A DNA stretch of 43,235 nucleotides. It comes from Rubrivivax sp. (GTDB lineage: Bacteria > Pseudomonadota > Gammaproteobacteria > Burkholderiales > Burkholderiaceae_C). A program made the position numbers and the translations under genes. Of this stretch, positions 1-8,502 are shown piece after piece. Under the pieces are notes generated by a model. That model was not told where the DNA came from, searched no databases, and worked only from the letters and a program-made list of their open reading frames with translations. Numbering within the stretch: the stretch's first letter is position 1; every line of letters starts with the position of its first letter. The stretch spans positions 1 through 43,235 of the forward strand of contig JAIXYO010000021.1 in NCBI GenBank assembly GCA_027490215.1, written 5' to 3'.

Positions 1-444
1 CTCACGCAAGCGCGTGACGAACAAGCCAAATTGGCGGGCGAGCAAACCAAGCTCGCCACCGATCGGCAAGCACAGCTCGAGTCGCTGACGCAGGCCAAGG
101 CTGCGGCAGACAAGATCGCAACTGAGCGGGCCGTGGAAAGCGCCCGCCAGGCTACAGCCGAGATTCAACGCTTGACGCAAGAACTGACCGAAGCACGGCA
201 GACCGTTAATCTGAGCGTGAAGATGCAGGCGCTGCGCGAGGCCGATCTGCGCGACCTGCAGGGTCGCTATCAGACGACCCTGCTGGAGCAGCAAAGCCAG
301 CACGAATTACTGACCAAGTTGGGACAGAGGCTGACAACCGCCAACCAGTATTTCCATCAATTGGCGCTGTCGAAGCAGGTTTCGGTTGAGTTGGCGGCGG
401 CAGCCTCGACTGCGTCGGCCCAACCAGGAGCAGCCAAGCCATGA
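1..444 (+). CDS. Partial coiled-coil protein (5' end outside window)
   Basis: The reading frame is open from the first base, so only the C-terminal 147 residues or so are visible. They are almost entirely Gln/Ala/Leu/Glu/Lys-rich heptads, with the motif LTQA(R/K) recurring (LTQARDEQAKLA, then LTQAKAAADKIA), typical of a long coiled coil. No catalytic domain is visible. From context, long coiled-coil tails of this type occur on glycosyltransferases, methyltransferases and chain-length proteins of polysaccharide clusters, so this is probably the tail of such an enzyme, but that is inference. The stop overlaps the next start (ATGA at 441-444), so the two genes are translationally coupled. Confidence 0.75.
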   Translation, partial: LTQARDEQAKLAGEQTKLATDRQAQLESLTQAKAAADKIATERAVESARQATAEIQRLTQELTEARQTVNLSVKMQALREADLRDLQGRYQTTLLEQQSQHELLTKLGQRLTTANQYFHQLALSKQVSVELAAAASTASAQPGAAKP

Positions 445-1415
445 GCAGCAGTGGCGCCTCGCCACCTGACGACCAGGTTGCGGCCAAATTGGCTGACGCC
501 TTGCAGGACGCGGTTCAACTCATGCGTGACGCCGCCTACGCACCGCTGTTGCCAGGTCTGGACGATGTGCCCAAGGCGAGCCTGCTGCAGCAGTGTCTTG
601 ATCTGTGCGAACAGCATCGGTCACGGCGCCCGGAGCCGGTACGCACGCTGCACCATTTCGCCTGCACGGGCGGCACGCTGATCTCGAAGTGCCTGGCGGC
701 GCTGCCGAACGTCCAATTGCTGAGTGAGGTAGACCCTCTGAGCGTTACTCATCTGAAGCCCGGGCGGCCCAGCTTTGCGCCAACCGACATGGCAACCTTA
801 CTGCGGCAAAGCACGCGGGGCACTCGGCAGGACCTGTTGATCGAACTGTTCCACCGGCAGATCAGTTTGGTACACGAAGACGCACTGCTGCAGGGCCAGC
901 GGCTGCTGATTCGTGACCATGCGCACAGCCATTTTTGCAAGGGGCCAGATGTGCCCCAACGCCCCAACTTTCGAGCGCTGCTGCCGGGGGGCATGACCGT
1001 GCGGTCGGTGGTGACGGTGCGGCATCCGCTGGAGAGCTTCGCTGCGTTAGCCAAGAACGGCTGGATTCACTTCGAGCCGGGTACGCTGGACGACTACTGT
1101 CGGCGATACATGCTTTTTCTTGACAGCTACGCTGATGTGCCTGTCGTGCGCTACGAGGATTTCGTGCGGCACCCAGAGTCGACGATGCAGCAGCTCTGCG
1201 AGATTCTGGATTTGCGCTACGAGGCGCAGTTCACGGACTTGTTTTCGGTGTTTCAGATCTCGGGGGACAGTGGGCGGACAGGTGGTGTCATCAGCCCACG
1301 TACTAGCAGGCCGGAAGTAGGTCGCCTCGGGAGTGAGGCGCAGGCCTCTCAGTGCTTCTTGCAACTGGTGGCGCGATTGGGGTATGGGTTGGCGCCGCTG
1401 GATATGGCATGTTGA
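441..1415 (+). CDS. Sulfotransferase family protein
   Basis: Predicted to transfer a sulfuryl group from PAPS, most likely onto the glycan or lipid made by the surrounding cluster. A Gly-rich ACTGGTLISKCLA loop near residues 74-86 matches the 5'-phosphosulfate loop of sulfotransferases. VVTVRHPLESFAAL near residue 195 matches the 3'-phosphate-binding motif, and VVRYEDFVRHPESTMQQLCEILDL is the conserved C-terminal helix region. The length (324 aa) fits the family. The start ATG overlaps the previous stop and has AGGAG at 426-430. A cysC gene downstream at 12809-13387 could supply PAPS, which supports the assignment. The acceptor is unknown. Confidence 0.8.
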   Translation: MSSSGASPPDDQVAAKLADALQDAVQLMRDAAYAPLLPGLDDVPKASLLQQCLDLCEQHRSRRPEPVRTLHHFACTGGTLISKCLAALPNVQLLSEVDPLSVTHLKPGRPSFAPTDMATLLRQSTRGTRQDLLIELFHRQISLVHEDALLQGQRLLIRDHAHSHFCKGPDVPQRPNFRALLPGGMTVRSVVTVRHPLESFAALAKNGWIHFEPGTLDDYCRRYMLFLDSYADVPVVRYEDFVRHPESTMQQLCEILDLRYEAQFTDLFSVFQISGDSGRTGGVISPRTSRPEVGRLGSEAQASQCFLQLVARLGYGLAPLDMAC

Positions 1416-1447
1416 TTGCCGTCGACGCACTGAAGGCAGGCCCACGC

Positions 1448-2884
1448 ATGCATTGGAGCCGCATTGAATCCCTGCGCAACCGACACCGTGGTCAGCGCTG
1501 CGTGATCGTGGCCAACGGCCCGTCGCTCAACCACATGGAACTCGGCTTCTTGCGGCGCGAGCATGTGATTGGCATGAACAAGATCTTTCTGGGGTTTCAA
1601 AAGTTTGGTTTTTATCCGCGCTACTACGTGGCCGTGAACCCGAAGGTGGTGCAACAGTCGGCGGCACAGATACAGGCACTCAACTGCGTGCGTTTCATTG
1701 GCGGCCATCCAGACCGCGCCAAGCTCGCCCTGCTGGCAGCGGCTGGCCATCTGCAGACCGGCAGCATGGATGAAGCACGGGCGCACCTGCGGCGTGCCGT
1801 CGAATGGGGTTGCAACAAACGGGTGGTCAGTCAGGTTCTGGTGGCCAGCGTGCACAACGTGCTGGGTCGCGCCGCCAGCGTGGCAGGGCACGAGGACAGG
1901 GCGAAATTGCACTTCGAGCAGTCGATTGCCGTGGCCAACCCGTCCACCGATGTCAAATTGCTGGGGCATGCCCGCTCAGTGCGCGAGATGACCAGCCTGG
2001 GCCTGCTGTCGCAGGCAGCGTCCTATGTCAGCCAAGCCACCGAAAAACTGAAGCAGCCCGAAGTGGTGGCAGCACATGCCCGTGCGCACCAGAAGGTGGT
2101 CGACCTGGAAGTCGACTGGCTGCGTGAGCGGGTGGTTCAACTGCAAAAGCAGGTTTATGCGACCAAGGCGCCCGTCACCGTGGTGAAGCCGCCGGCGGAC
2201 ATGAAAACACCATCGCCGTCGACAGCCACGGCACCGTCCGCCGATGCCAAGAAGTTCCATGGCCTGCACGGCCTGGACCGCAAGCTCGCGGCCTACTTGG
2301 ACTACGACGGCGGCTACTTCGTCGAGCTGGGCGCGAACGACGGTGTCGATCAGTCCAACACCCTGTACTTCGAGCGCGAGCGCGGCTGGCGTGGTGTGCT
2401 GATCGAGCCCATCCTGCACAACTTCCTGAAGTGCCAGAGCAACCGCGCGACCAACAACGCCTTCTTCTGCGCCGCCTGCGTGTCGGACGAGTACGTGGAG
2501 CCCTACGTCCGGTTGACTTATTCGAACCTGATGACCACACCGCACGGCGTGGACAGCGACGTCGCTGACCCCGCCGCGCACGCGCGCTCGGGCGCTGGGT
2601 ACCTGCAGCCTGGCGAGAAGCCGGTGGAGGTGATGGCCGTGGCACGCACACTCAGCAGCCTGCTGGACGAAGCGGGCGCGCCCGCCGAGATGGGCCTGCT
2701 GTCGCTTGACGTTGAGGGTGGCGAGCTGGAAGTGCTGAAGGGTCTGGACCACCGCAGTCACAGGTTTCGCTACATGCTGGTGGAGTGCCGCGACCCGCAG
2801 CGGTTGGCCAACTACCTGGCCGACGCGGGCTATGTCCTCATCGACAAGATCAGCCAGCACGACTACCTGTACGCGTCCCGATGA
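1448..2884 (+). CDS. Chimeric MptE-like (DUF115) fragment / helical linker / FkbM methyltransferase
   Basis: Residues 1 to about 80 match the beginning of a DUF115/MptE-like domain (RNRHRGQRCVIVANGPSLN, then GMNKIFLGF), but the domain stops well short of its usual length. Residues about 85-220 are Ala/Leu-rich, TPR-like helical pairs followed by a coiled coil (WLRERVVQLQKQV). After a Pro/Thr/Ser-rich linker, residues about 280-478 form an FkbM-type SAM methyltransferase (YFVELGANDGVDQSNT, LLSLDVEGGELEVLKGL). Only the FkbM part is likely to be catalytic, probably O-methylating a sugar. The start is uncertain: ATG 1448 has AAGGCAGG seven bases upstream, while ATG 1409 in the same frame would overlap the sulfotransferase stop. 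The stop overlaps the next ATG (ATGA). Confidence 0.75.
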   Translation: MHWSRIESLRNRHRGQRCVIVANGPSLNHMELGFLRREHVIGMNKIFLGFQKFGFYPRYYVAVNPKVVQQSAAQIQALNCVRFIGGHPDRAKLALLAAAGHLQTGSMDEARAHLRRAVEWGCNKRVVSQVLVASVHNVLGRAASVAGHEDRAKLHFEQSIAVANPSTDVKLLGHARSVREMTSLGLLSQAASYVSQATEKLKQPEVVAAHARAHQKVVDLEVDWLRERVVQLQKQVYATKAPVTVVKPPADMKTPSPSTATAPSADAKKFHGLHGLDRKLAAYLDYDGGYFVELGANDGVDQSNTLYFERERGWRGVLIEPILHNFLKCQSNRATNNAFFCAACVSDEYVEPYVRLTYSNLMTTPHGVDSDVADPAAHARSGAGYLQPGEKPVEVMAVARTLSSLLDEAGAPAEMGLLSLDVEGGELEVLKGLDHRSHRFRYMLVECRDPQRLANYLADAGYVLIDKISQHDYLYASR

Positions 2885-4992
2885 CTCACGCCCATTCGCC
2901 CACCGCCGCGCACCCGCCGTACGGCTCCCATGCGGCAGATATCACCGTCTTCACGCCCTACTTTGCGGCGCGCACGCCAGAGCGACAGGCCGAGCTGGAC
3001 CTGTGCTTGCACATGAACCTGCAGTGCGACGCCGTGACCCGGCTGGTGCTTCTGGTGGACGATGGCCACCAGCCGCCGACGACGCACCCCAAACTCACGG
3101 TGCGGGCCATGCCAGGGCGTCCCAGCTACCTGCAGTGGATCGAGCTCAGCGCCGAGTTGCCGCCGGGCGGCGTCTCCATCTTGGCCAACACCGACATCTA
3201 TTTCGATGACAGCCTGCGCCGCGTGCACGAGACGCTGGCCGCCCCACAGCGCTTCATGGCGCTGTCGCGCTTCGAGAAACTGGGCGCCGAATTCAAGCCA
3301 CACCCCACCCCGAACTGGAGCCAGGACGTGTGGGGCCTTCGCACAGGCCAGGCCCTGCCGGCCCCGCTGCTGAAGGCGCTGGACATTCCGTTGGGCGTAC
3401 CGCGCTGCGACAACAAGATTGCCTATCTGTTTGCGGTGCACGGCTGGACGGTGCACAACCCCATGGCCTTTGTGCGCAGCGTGCACGTGCACGAGACGCA
3501 GCAGCGCAACTATGACAAGAAGACCGACATGACGGTGATGGGCGGGGTTGCCTATGTCGACCCGTCAGAGACGCTGGGCGCACCTTCGACGCTGGAGTTT
3601 GACGTTTGGGCCCGCAACACCCCGATGGTCAAGAGCGTGAAGCTCAACCGCAGCATGGACCACTGGCTGGCCCAAGCCGCGGGGAATGTCGCCGCTGCTG
3701 GTGCATCGGTGACGCCGAATCCCGCGCTGGCCCTAGACGCGGCGCCCGTGTGCCTGCCGGTTGACGACTTTCCAGCCATCGGGCGCGCTCTGCACAGGGG
3801 CGAGGTGGCTTATGCGTTGCGCGGCCGCTTCAAGGTGTACCAACTGGACGGACGGCACATGGCCGTAGACAGCCTGAGCCCCGCGCAAGCGCAGTGGCTG
3901 CGGCCGGCCTTGGCGGCCGGTGACGGTCTGGTGCTGGACGCCCCCACGCTGCTGGCCGCCTTTGTGCCGCCGGTGGTGGATACCTCCCCCATCGCCATCG
4001 GCCTTCGCCCAACCGACAAGGCCGACTGCCACTTCTGGCAGTACCCTGCCGCCACCGAGCGTCAGGCTTTTGAGAACCACTTGGGCCTTGCACGCGGCGC
4101 GAACATCGATGCCGCAGCTCGGGTGGTGCACACCTACTTGGGCCTGCCTTGGGCCACCTACATCGACAAGAAGCAGTTGCCCGACGAGGTGCTGAAGCTG
4201 AACGGGCTGCGTCTTGCCGGGCTACACGCCTTGGCCCAGGCCCTTGGCTTCGAGCTGAGGGTGCATACCGTGTGCCAGCAAATCTATTGGCGGCGGCTGA
4301 TAGACACTTTCCAACAACTGCGCGTGACCGACCTGCACCTGTCGCACGCCACAACCGATATCGACCCCGCACGCGAGGGCTGGGCACTGCGCATCCACAG
4401 TTGGCCGCTGTTCGCGCCCAACATCGAGGCGCCTGAGCGCAGGGTGGGCCTGACCATCGGCAAGCCGGTGGAACAAAAGCGCTACCTAGCCAGCTTTATC
4501 GGCGCCCACATGCCGCATTACCGCAGCGATGTCCGGGTGCGCCTGTTCGAGGCAGCCAAGGCCAGCGGGCGCGACGACATCCTGGTGGACCTGGGTAACG
4601 AGTGGCACTTCAATAAGGTGGTCTACAAGGAGCAGGTGGAGCACAAGCCGCTGGCCGAGGCCGCGGCGGAGGAGAGCGCCACCCGTCGCTACAACGAGGT
4701 GCTGAGCGACTCGGTGTTCTCGCTCTGCCCGGAAGGGGCAGGGCCGAACACGCTACGGTTGTGGGAGTCGCTGGCGGTGGGGGCGATACCGGTAGCGATG
4801 GCAAGGCAATGGTCACCGCCCAGAATCGATGGGGCCGAATCCGTACTGAAGGACTGCGCCTTGTTTGTTGAGGATCTACCAGACGCGGCTTTGTTCGCCC
4901 GTTTGGCAGCAACACCCCGCACTTTGCGCAGTCAAATGCAACAGCTAGCCATAACGCGCTACGCCCAGATCCGCCAAAAAGCCACCTTTTAA
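2881..4992 (+). CDS. Large glycosyltransferase-like protein with C-terminal exostosin domain
   Basis: A 703-residue protein. The N-terminal third has a GT-A-like pattern (ITVFTPYFAAR; LANTDIYFDDSL with a DxY/D cluster; a later WSQDVWGLR). The C-terminal 200 residues carry the exostosin/GT47 signature: SFIGAHMPHYRSDVR, SVFSLCPEGAGPNTLRLWESLAVGAIPV. The middle (residues about 280-480) is not recognised. It is probably a cytoplasmic enzyme adding sugars to the surface glycan; donor and linkage are unknown. The chosen ATG overlaps the preceding stop by four bases, matching the coupling seen in the two upstream junctions; the open frame extends further upstream but inside the previous gene. No signal peptide or membrane segment is visible. 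Confidence 0.75.
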   Translation: MTHAHSPTAAHPPYGSHAADITVFTPYFAARTPERQAELDLCLHMNLQCDAVTRLVLLVDDGHQPPTTHPKLTVRAMPGRPSYLQWIELSAELPPGGVSILANTDIYFDDSLRRVHETLAAPQRFMALSRFEKLGAEFKPHPTPNWSQDVWGLRTGQALPAPLLKALDIPLGVPRCDNKIAYLFAVHGWTVHNPMAFVRSVHVHETQQRNYDKKTDMTVMGGVAYVDPSETLGAPSTLEFDVWARNTPMVKSVKLNRSMDHWLAQAAGNVAAAGASVTPNPALALDAAPVCLPVDDFPAIGRALHRGEVAYALRGRFKVYQLDGRHMAVDSLSPAQAQWLRPALAAGDGLVLDAPTLLAAFVPPVVDTSPIAIGLRPTDKADCHFWQYPAATERQAFENHLGLARGANIDAAARVVHTYLGLPWATYIDKKQLPDEVLKLNGLRLAGLHALAQALGFELRVHTVCQQIYWRRLIDTFQQLRVTDLHLSHATTDIDPAREGWALRIHSWPLFAPNIEAPERRVGLTIGKPVEQKRYLASFIGAHMPHYRSDVRVRLFEAAKASGRDDILVDLGNEWHFNKVVYKEQVEHKPLAEAAAEESATRRYNEVLSDSVFSLCPEGAGPNTLRLWESLAVGAIPVAMARQWSPPRIDGAESVLKDCALFVEDLPDAALFARLAATPRTLRSQMQQLAITRYAQIRQKATF

Positions 4993-5039
4993 TCACTAAG
5001 CATGTTCAGCACCATCGCTAGGATTTCAGGACGACCGTT

Positions 5040-5879
5040 ATGACCCACCATCCCATCTTCGAGAAATTCGACCGCGTCACGTCTGTCGGCACCGGCAACC
5101 ATGTGTTCGACTTCATTGGCTCTTCAACCAACGTCGACTTCCGCCGCGGTTGGCGACAGCACGCCACCAAGGCGGGCGCTGAGGTCATGCCGGCACTGCC
5201 ACCAGCGAACGAGCACTACTTTGACTGGGTCGCCACGCTATGGGCGGTGGATCGGTGCCGAGGCACGCTGCGCATGGCGGAACTGGGCGCAGGTTGGGCG
5301 CCGTGGCTGACGCGAGCCGCACTCGCAGCGCGCCAGCGTCCGGCAATCTCGGGGATCGAACTGATCGCTGTGGAGGCCGACGAGACGCATTTCGCATGGG
5401 TCAACGAGCACCTCACGGCCAACGGCGTGCGGGGCCCAGGCATCCACGCGCTGCGGGGTGCGGTTGCGGCACAACCTGGCATCGTTCGATTTCCCCGTGT
5501 CGACAATCCAGACGAGAACTATGGTGCCTCGATCCGAGCGGTCGGCGCCCAAACTGACTACGTCGAGGTCACGGCGTTCTCCATCGATCAGATCCTCGAC
5601 CGCTTCAGCGGCCCGGCCGATCTGGTCCACGTCGACATCCAGGGCGCGGAGTACGACGTGCTGCCTCAGTCCATGCCCCGCCTCAAGCAGAGCGTGCGAT
5701 CCATCATGGTCGGGACCCACCAGTCGCTGGAAATGCACCGCGGGTTGGCTGAGCAGTTCAAGTCCGATGGCTGGACTGAGGTGCTCAACTTCGATCGCAA
5801 CGCGCTGTGCGAGACCGAGTTCGGCTCAATCCAGTTCGGCGACGGATTCTTGCTGTTTGACAATCCCGAATACTGCTAG
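5040..5879 (+). CDS. FkbM family SAM-dependent methyltransferase
   Basis: A 279-residue class I methyltransferase. RMAELGAGWAPWL near residue 80 is the SAM-binding motif I, IELIAVEADETHF supplies the acidic motif II, and DLVHVDIQGAEYDVLP near residue 200 is the diagnostic FkbM motif. The C-terminus (FGDGFLLF) also fits. It is likely to O-methylate a sugar of the polysaccharide. It starts 47 bases after the exostosin gene in the same direction and is probably part of the same transcript. The base composition matches the upstream genes rather than the AT-rich block that follows. Confidence 0.8.
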   Translation: MTHHPIFEKFDRVTSVGTGNHVFDFIGSSTNVDFRRGWRQHATKAGAEVMPALPPANEHYFDWVATLWAVDRCRGTLRMAELGAGWAPWLTRAALAARQRPAISGIELIAVEADETHFAWVNEHLTANGVRGPGIHALRGAVAAQPGIVRFPRVDNPDENYGASIRAVGAQTDYVEVTAFSIDQILDRFSGPADLVHVDIQGAEYDVLPQSMPRLKQSVRSIMVGTHQSLEMHRGLAEQFKSDGWTEVLNFDRNALCETEFGSIQFGDGFLLFDNPEYC

Positions 5880-5981
5880 GCCCAGTAGCGCCAGTATTGA
5901 CGTTCTTTACACAGTCCGAAAGCAATCAGTGCGGCAAAAATACTCCGAGGCTGTGCCGACCAACACCTGACCGAGAAAATC

Positions 5982-6662
5982 ATGAAGGCTACCAACTATC
6001 CATGGGAGTCCGCTCTTCGCGCGAAATTCCCCACCCCAGCCACCGAGGGCATTCATGAGTTCTATTTTTCGCTAGATGGCGGTGGCCGAGAACTGATCAT
6101 TGATGCCATTCGAAGCCACGATGTTCGTCTGATGATCGAAGTTGGCAGCTTTCTTTGTGGCTCCACCCTACAGTGGTTTGAAGCAAGCAGTACCCTCGCC
6201 ATCATCGGCATCGATCCCTGGAGCGCGAATTTCGCCTCCATTCTTGATCGATATCGTGATAACCCAGTTTTCGACCCCTGCTTTGCAAAGATTGAACACC
6301 GTGGCGAATTCATTGACTCCGTCCGTCAGCACGGCCCATTTCTGTCCGCGATGGCTAATGTACGAAAGCATGCTGATCGATTCATTCCCGTTCGCGCGTC
6401 ATCGCCGGAAGTTCTCGAGGAATTGGCAGCGCTATCTGTCATGCCTGACATGATCTACTTTGACAGCAACAAGCTATTGGATGATCTTAGCGTTGCTAGG
6501 CGACTCTTTCCCGACGCTACGCTGTGCGGCGACGACTGGACGTGGGGTGCCGAGCAGGGCTTTCCAGTTCAGGTCGCAGTCAAGGATTTTTGTTCCCGTT
6601 TCGGCTTGAACTATCGCGCCCATCGGGCGACATGGATCATCGATAATCCAAAAACTAGCTGA
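5982..6662 (+). CDS. Class I methyltransferase-like protein
   Basis: A 226-residue protein with a degenerate Rossmann motif I (MIEVGSFLCGSTLQW, residues about 51-65) and an acidic motif II ending in GIDPW. MIYFDSNKLLDDL and CGDDWTWG resemble motifs of Methyltransf_24-type enzymes (IDG..., DDW). This suggests a SAM-dependent sugar or lipid methyltransferase, though the Gly-rich loop is atypical and activity is uncertain. Codon use is visibly more AT-rich than in upstream genes. It begins the three-gene, lower-GC block 5982-8140, which suggests acquisition from another source. There is no strong Shine-Dalgarno; GAGAAAA lies just before the ATG. Confidence 0.6.
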   Translation: MKATNYPWESALRAKFPTPATEGIHEFYFSLDGGGRELIIDAIRSHDVRLMIEVGSFLCGSTLQWFEASSTLAIIGIDPWSANFASILDRYRDNPVFDPCFAKIEHRGEFIDSVRQHGPFLSAMANVRKHADRFIPVRASSPEVLEELAALSVMPDMIYFDSNKLLDDLSVARRLFPDATLCGDDWTWGAEQGFPVQVAVKDFCSRFGLNYRAHRATWIIDNPKTS

Positions 6663-6719
6663 TAAGTCATTGATTTTCAAGGTGATATATCATCACTCAT
6701 CGCCAAATTATTAATCACC

Positions 6720-7403
6720 ATGTGGTACAAAACTTTTCTGCCCAAGCTTCACGAAATAATTAGACCAGCCGGATATGTCGAGATTGGGATTAGGCACGGT
6801 TATTCACTGAGCCTGTCACCGATCGCCAATAAGATTGCAATCGATCCGGTCTACGGCACAACAGAAATGCAATTTGACATCAAGAACTGTCGCTTCTTCA
6901 AAATGACTTCTGACGACTTCTTTCGGGAGCATGATCTTGACGAGATGCTTCCACAGGGTTTTGATCTGGCTTATATTGACGGGCTTCATCTTTTTGAGTT
7001 TGCGCTGCGCGACCTTATTAATCTAGAAAAACATGCGAAAAAGGGCTCGATAATTATTATCGATGATGTTATTCCGCGTACCGAAGCAGAAGCGAACCGA
7101 AAAGCCACTGGCGGGCCGTGGGCTGGAGATGTGTGGAAGCTTGTTGACTGCCTGAGCTTGTATCGACCAAGGTTGTTCGAGTCGAGCCTGCTGGCGCGCA
7201 GTGAGCCTACCGGATGCCTTGTCTTGACAGCACCTGATCGCCAGGATGATGCATTGATAAAGCATTACGACGAAATTCTCAAAACATATCTTGATCCGTT
7301 ATATCCAGTGATGCCTGGTCGCCTATTCTCACAACATGCGATGCCGGCTTCGGAGGCTCTGGCTGCTATCGCTGAGAGCAAGGGAAGAAGTCTCACTCAA
7401 TGA
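6720..7403 (+). CDS. Class I SAM-dependent methyltransferase (Methyltransf_24-like)
   Basis: 227 residues. GYVEIGIRHGYSL (about 18-30) is motif I, KIAIDPVYG is motif II, GFDLAYIDGLHLFEFALRDL (about 80-99) is the characteristic IDGxH segment, and SIIIIDDVIPR is the following strand. It probably acts on a small sugar or glycan acceptor. Codon use is AT-rich (many ATT, AAA, GAT codons), unlike the flanking high-GC genes. No convincing ribosome-binding site precedes ATG 6720. The stop overlaps the next gene (ATGA, 7400-7403), so the two are coupled and probably arrived together. Confidence 0.7.
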   Translation: MWYKTFLPKLHEIIRPAGYVEIGIRHGYSLSLSPIANKIAIDPVYGTTEMQFDIKNCRFFKMTSDDFFREHDLDEMLPQGFDLAYIDGLHLFEFALRDLINLEKHAKKGSIIIIDDVIPRTEAEANRKATGGPWAGDVWKLVDCLSLYRPRLFESSLLARSEPTGCLVLTAPDRQDDALIKHYDEILKTYLDPLYPVMPGRLFSQHAMPASEALAAIAESKGRSLTQ

Positions 7404-8140
7404 GATTTCACGCACTTGTTTCGCGCTTTAACTGGCCTCATCCTGTTTGGTCGGAGCGTTCGTCTGCCGACTATGAGATTTGGTTGGAATCTCGATTTGA
7501 ATTGCTAGAGCGCTTCACGATCCCAAGTCTTCGTAATTGCTACCAAAAGCCTTCTGTGTGGATAATTCTGGTCAGCGATGTGGCCACAGATCTTCTTAAT
7601 CGACTTGAACGAAGTGCACAGATCGCTGGCATTCCCGTCCATCTTCAACGGTATACGGGAAAATCTATTGATCAATCGATTCGAGATGCCGTCTCCAATT
7701 ATGCGACAGAAGGCGAAATATGGACAACTCGGCTCGACACAGATGATCTTGTATCGGCAGACATTTTCGCTCGCCTACGCAGCACAAATGCGCCCGAATT
7801 GCGAGAGCGCGGGGCAATCGCTTTCAGTTTTCCTGGCGGGTGTAACTTCGACTTGCTAGATAATAATTTTTATTATTCATCGTTTGCGGAGAATCCATTT
7901 CTAACATTGGCCGAGGAGGTCGACAGGCTTCAGGATCTAAAAACAGTTATGTTTAAGTCACATGTAGAATTGCCGGCATGTGTTGGTCGATTCATATGCC
8001 TTCGATCATTTCAGCCGATGTGGGCGTCCGTTATTCATGACTTGAACATCGGGAATCAATCGCTCCGCAAGACGAACAAAAGCCAGATCATACCTAATAA
8101 ATTGCTCCGGCAGCGATTTGGGATTGGGGAAGTAATATAG
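7400..8140 (+). CDS. Putative rhamnosyltransferase-like glycosyltransferase
   Basis: 246 residues. The N-terminal RF.W pattern, FELLERFTIPSLRNCYQKPSVWIILVSD and the acidic TTRLDTDDLVSADIF motif (residues about 112-126) match the family annotated as putative rhamnosyl transferase (Gly_transf_rhm). The DTDD likely binds the metal and nucleotide sugar. The family name does not prove the sugar. It is the last gene of the AT-rich block, overlapping the upstream methyltransferase by four bases. GC content drops most in the second half. No membrane segment is visible. A relic of another gene follows closely. Confidence 0.65.
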   Translation: MRFHALVSRFNWPHPVWSERSSADYEIWLESRFELLERFTIPSLRNCYQKPSVWIILVSDVATDLLNRLERSAQIAGIPVHLQRYTGKSIDQSIRDAVSNYATEGEIWTTRLDTDDLVSADIFARLRSTNAPELRERGAIAFSFPGGCNFDLLDNNFYYSSFAENPFLTLAEEVDRLQDLKTVMFKSHVELPACVGRFICLRSFQPMWASVIHDLNIGNQSLRKTNKSQIIPNKLLRQRFGIGEVI

Positions 8141-8241
8141 AAAAATCTTTCCGGCAGTATTAAAAGTACTTCCTGAGCATCGTCAGTCGCTTGCTGAGGT
8201 TGGCGGGCAAGCCCCGTTTTTATAAGGCCAGAACGGTAGAA

Positions 8242-8355
8242 CGCCAAGAGCAGCACGATCACAATGGCCACCTAGACATCGAACAAGGCATAGTGTTCGA
8301 ATTGATTGCACTGGTCCGCGACCGGATTGCTCAGGTTGAGGCGTTGACCCGTTAG
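8242..8355 (+). pseudogene. Relic of a HEPN-domain toxin gene (3' end only)
   Basis: This frame reads GHLDIEQGIVFELIALV and then RDRIAQVEALTR before TAG at 8353-8355. It aligns without gaps to the C-terminus of the intact HEPN protein at 11088-11513 (GYLDIEESLVLELTALV, RDLIADVETLTG). By hand alignment, about 68 of 84 bases agree (roughly 80%). Upstream similarity fades within about ten codons (RQEQHDHNG against KRNLAEYEG), and no start or N-terminal half exists. It is therefore the decayed tail of a related HEPN gene, not a recent copy. Confidence 0.75.
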
Positions 8356-8502
8356 CTCAGATTTACGAGATCCGTTTGTCGTGAACTGCCGACCCTTCGC
8401 GGTGCACGACACGGGTACGCTTTGACCAGTACTCCGGTTGGGGCTGATGAATGGGTCTATGGTTGAGCTAAGTGCGTTTTCGCACAGTCAGAAAGATATT
8501 GA
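8356..8502. other. Non-coding stretch upstream of gmd with a small hairpin
   Basis: The gap between genes runs from 8141 to 8502. Its first 100 bases hold nothing recognisable, then the HEPN relic. In this last part a perfect inverted repeat, GTGCG-TTTT-CGCAC (8472-8485), lies 17 bases before the gmd ATG. A loose TTGACC (-35-like) is near 8425, but no good -10 follows it. The hairpin may lie in the gmd leader; its function is unknown. Confidence 0.35.
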
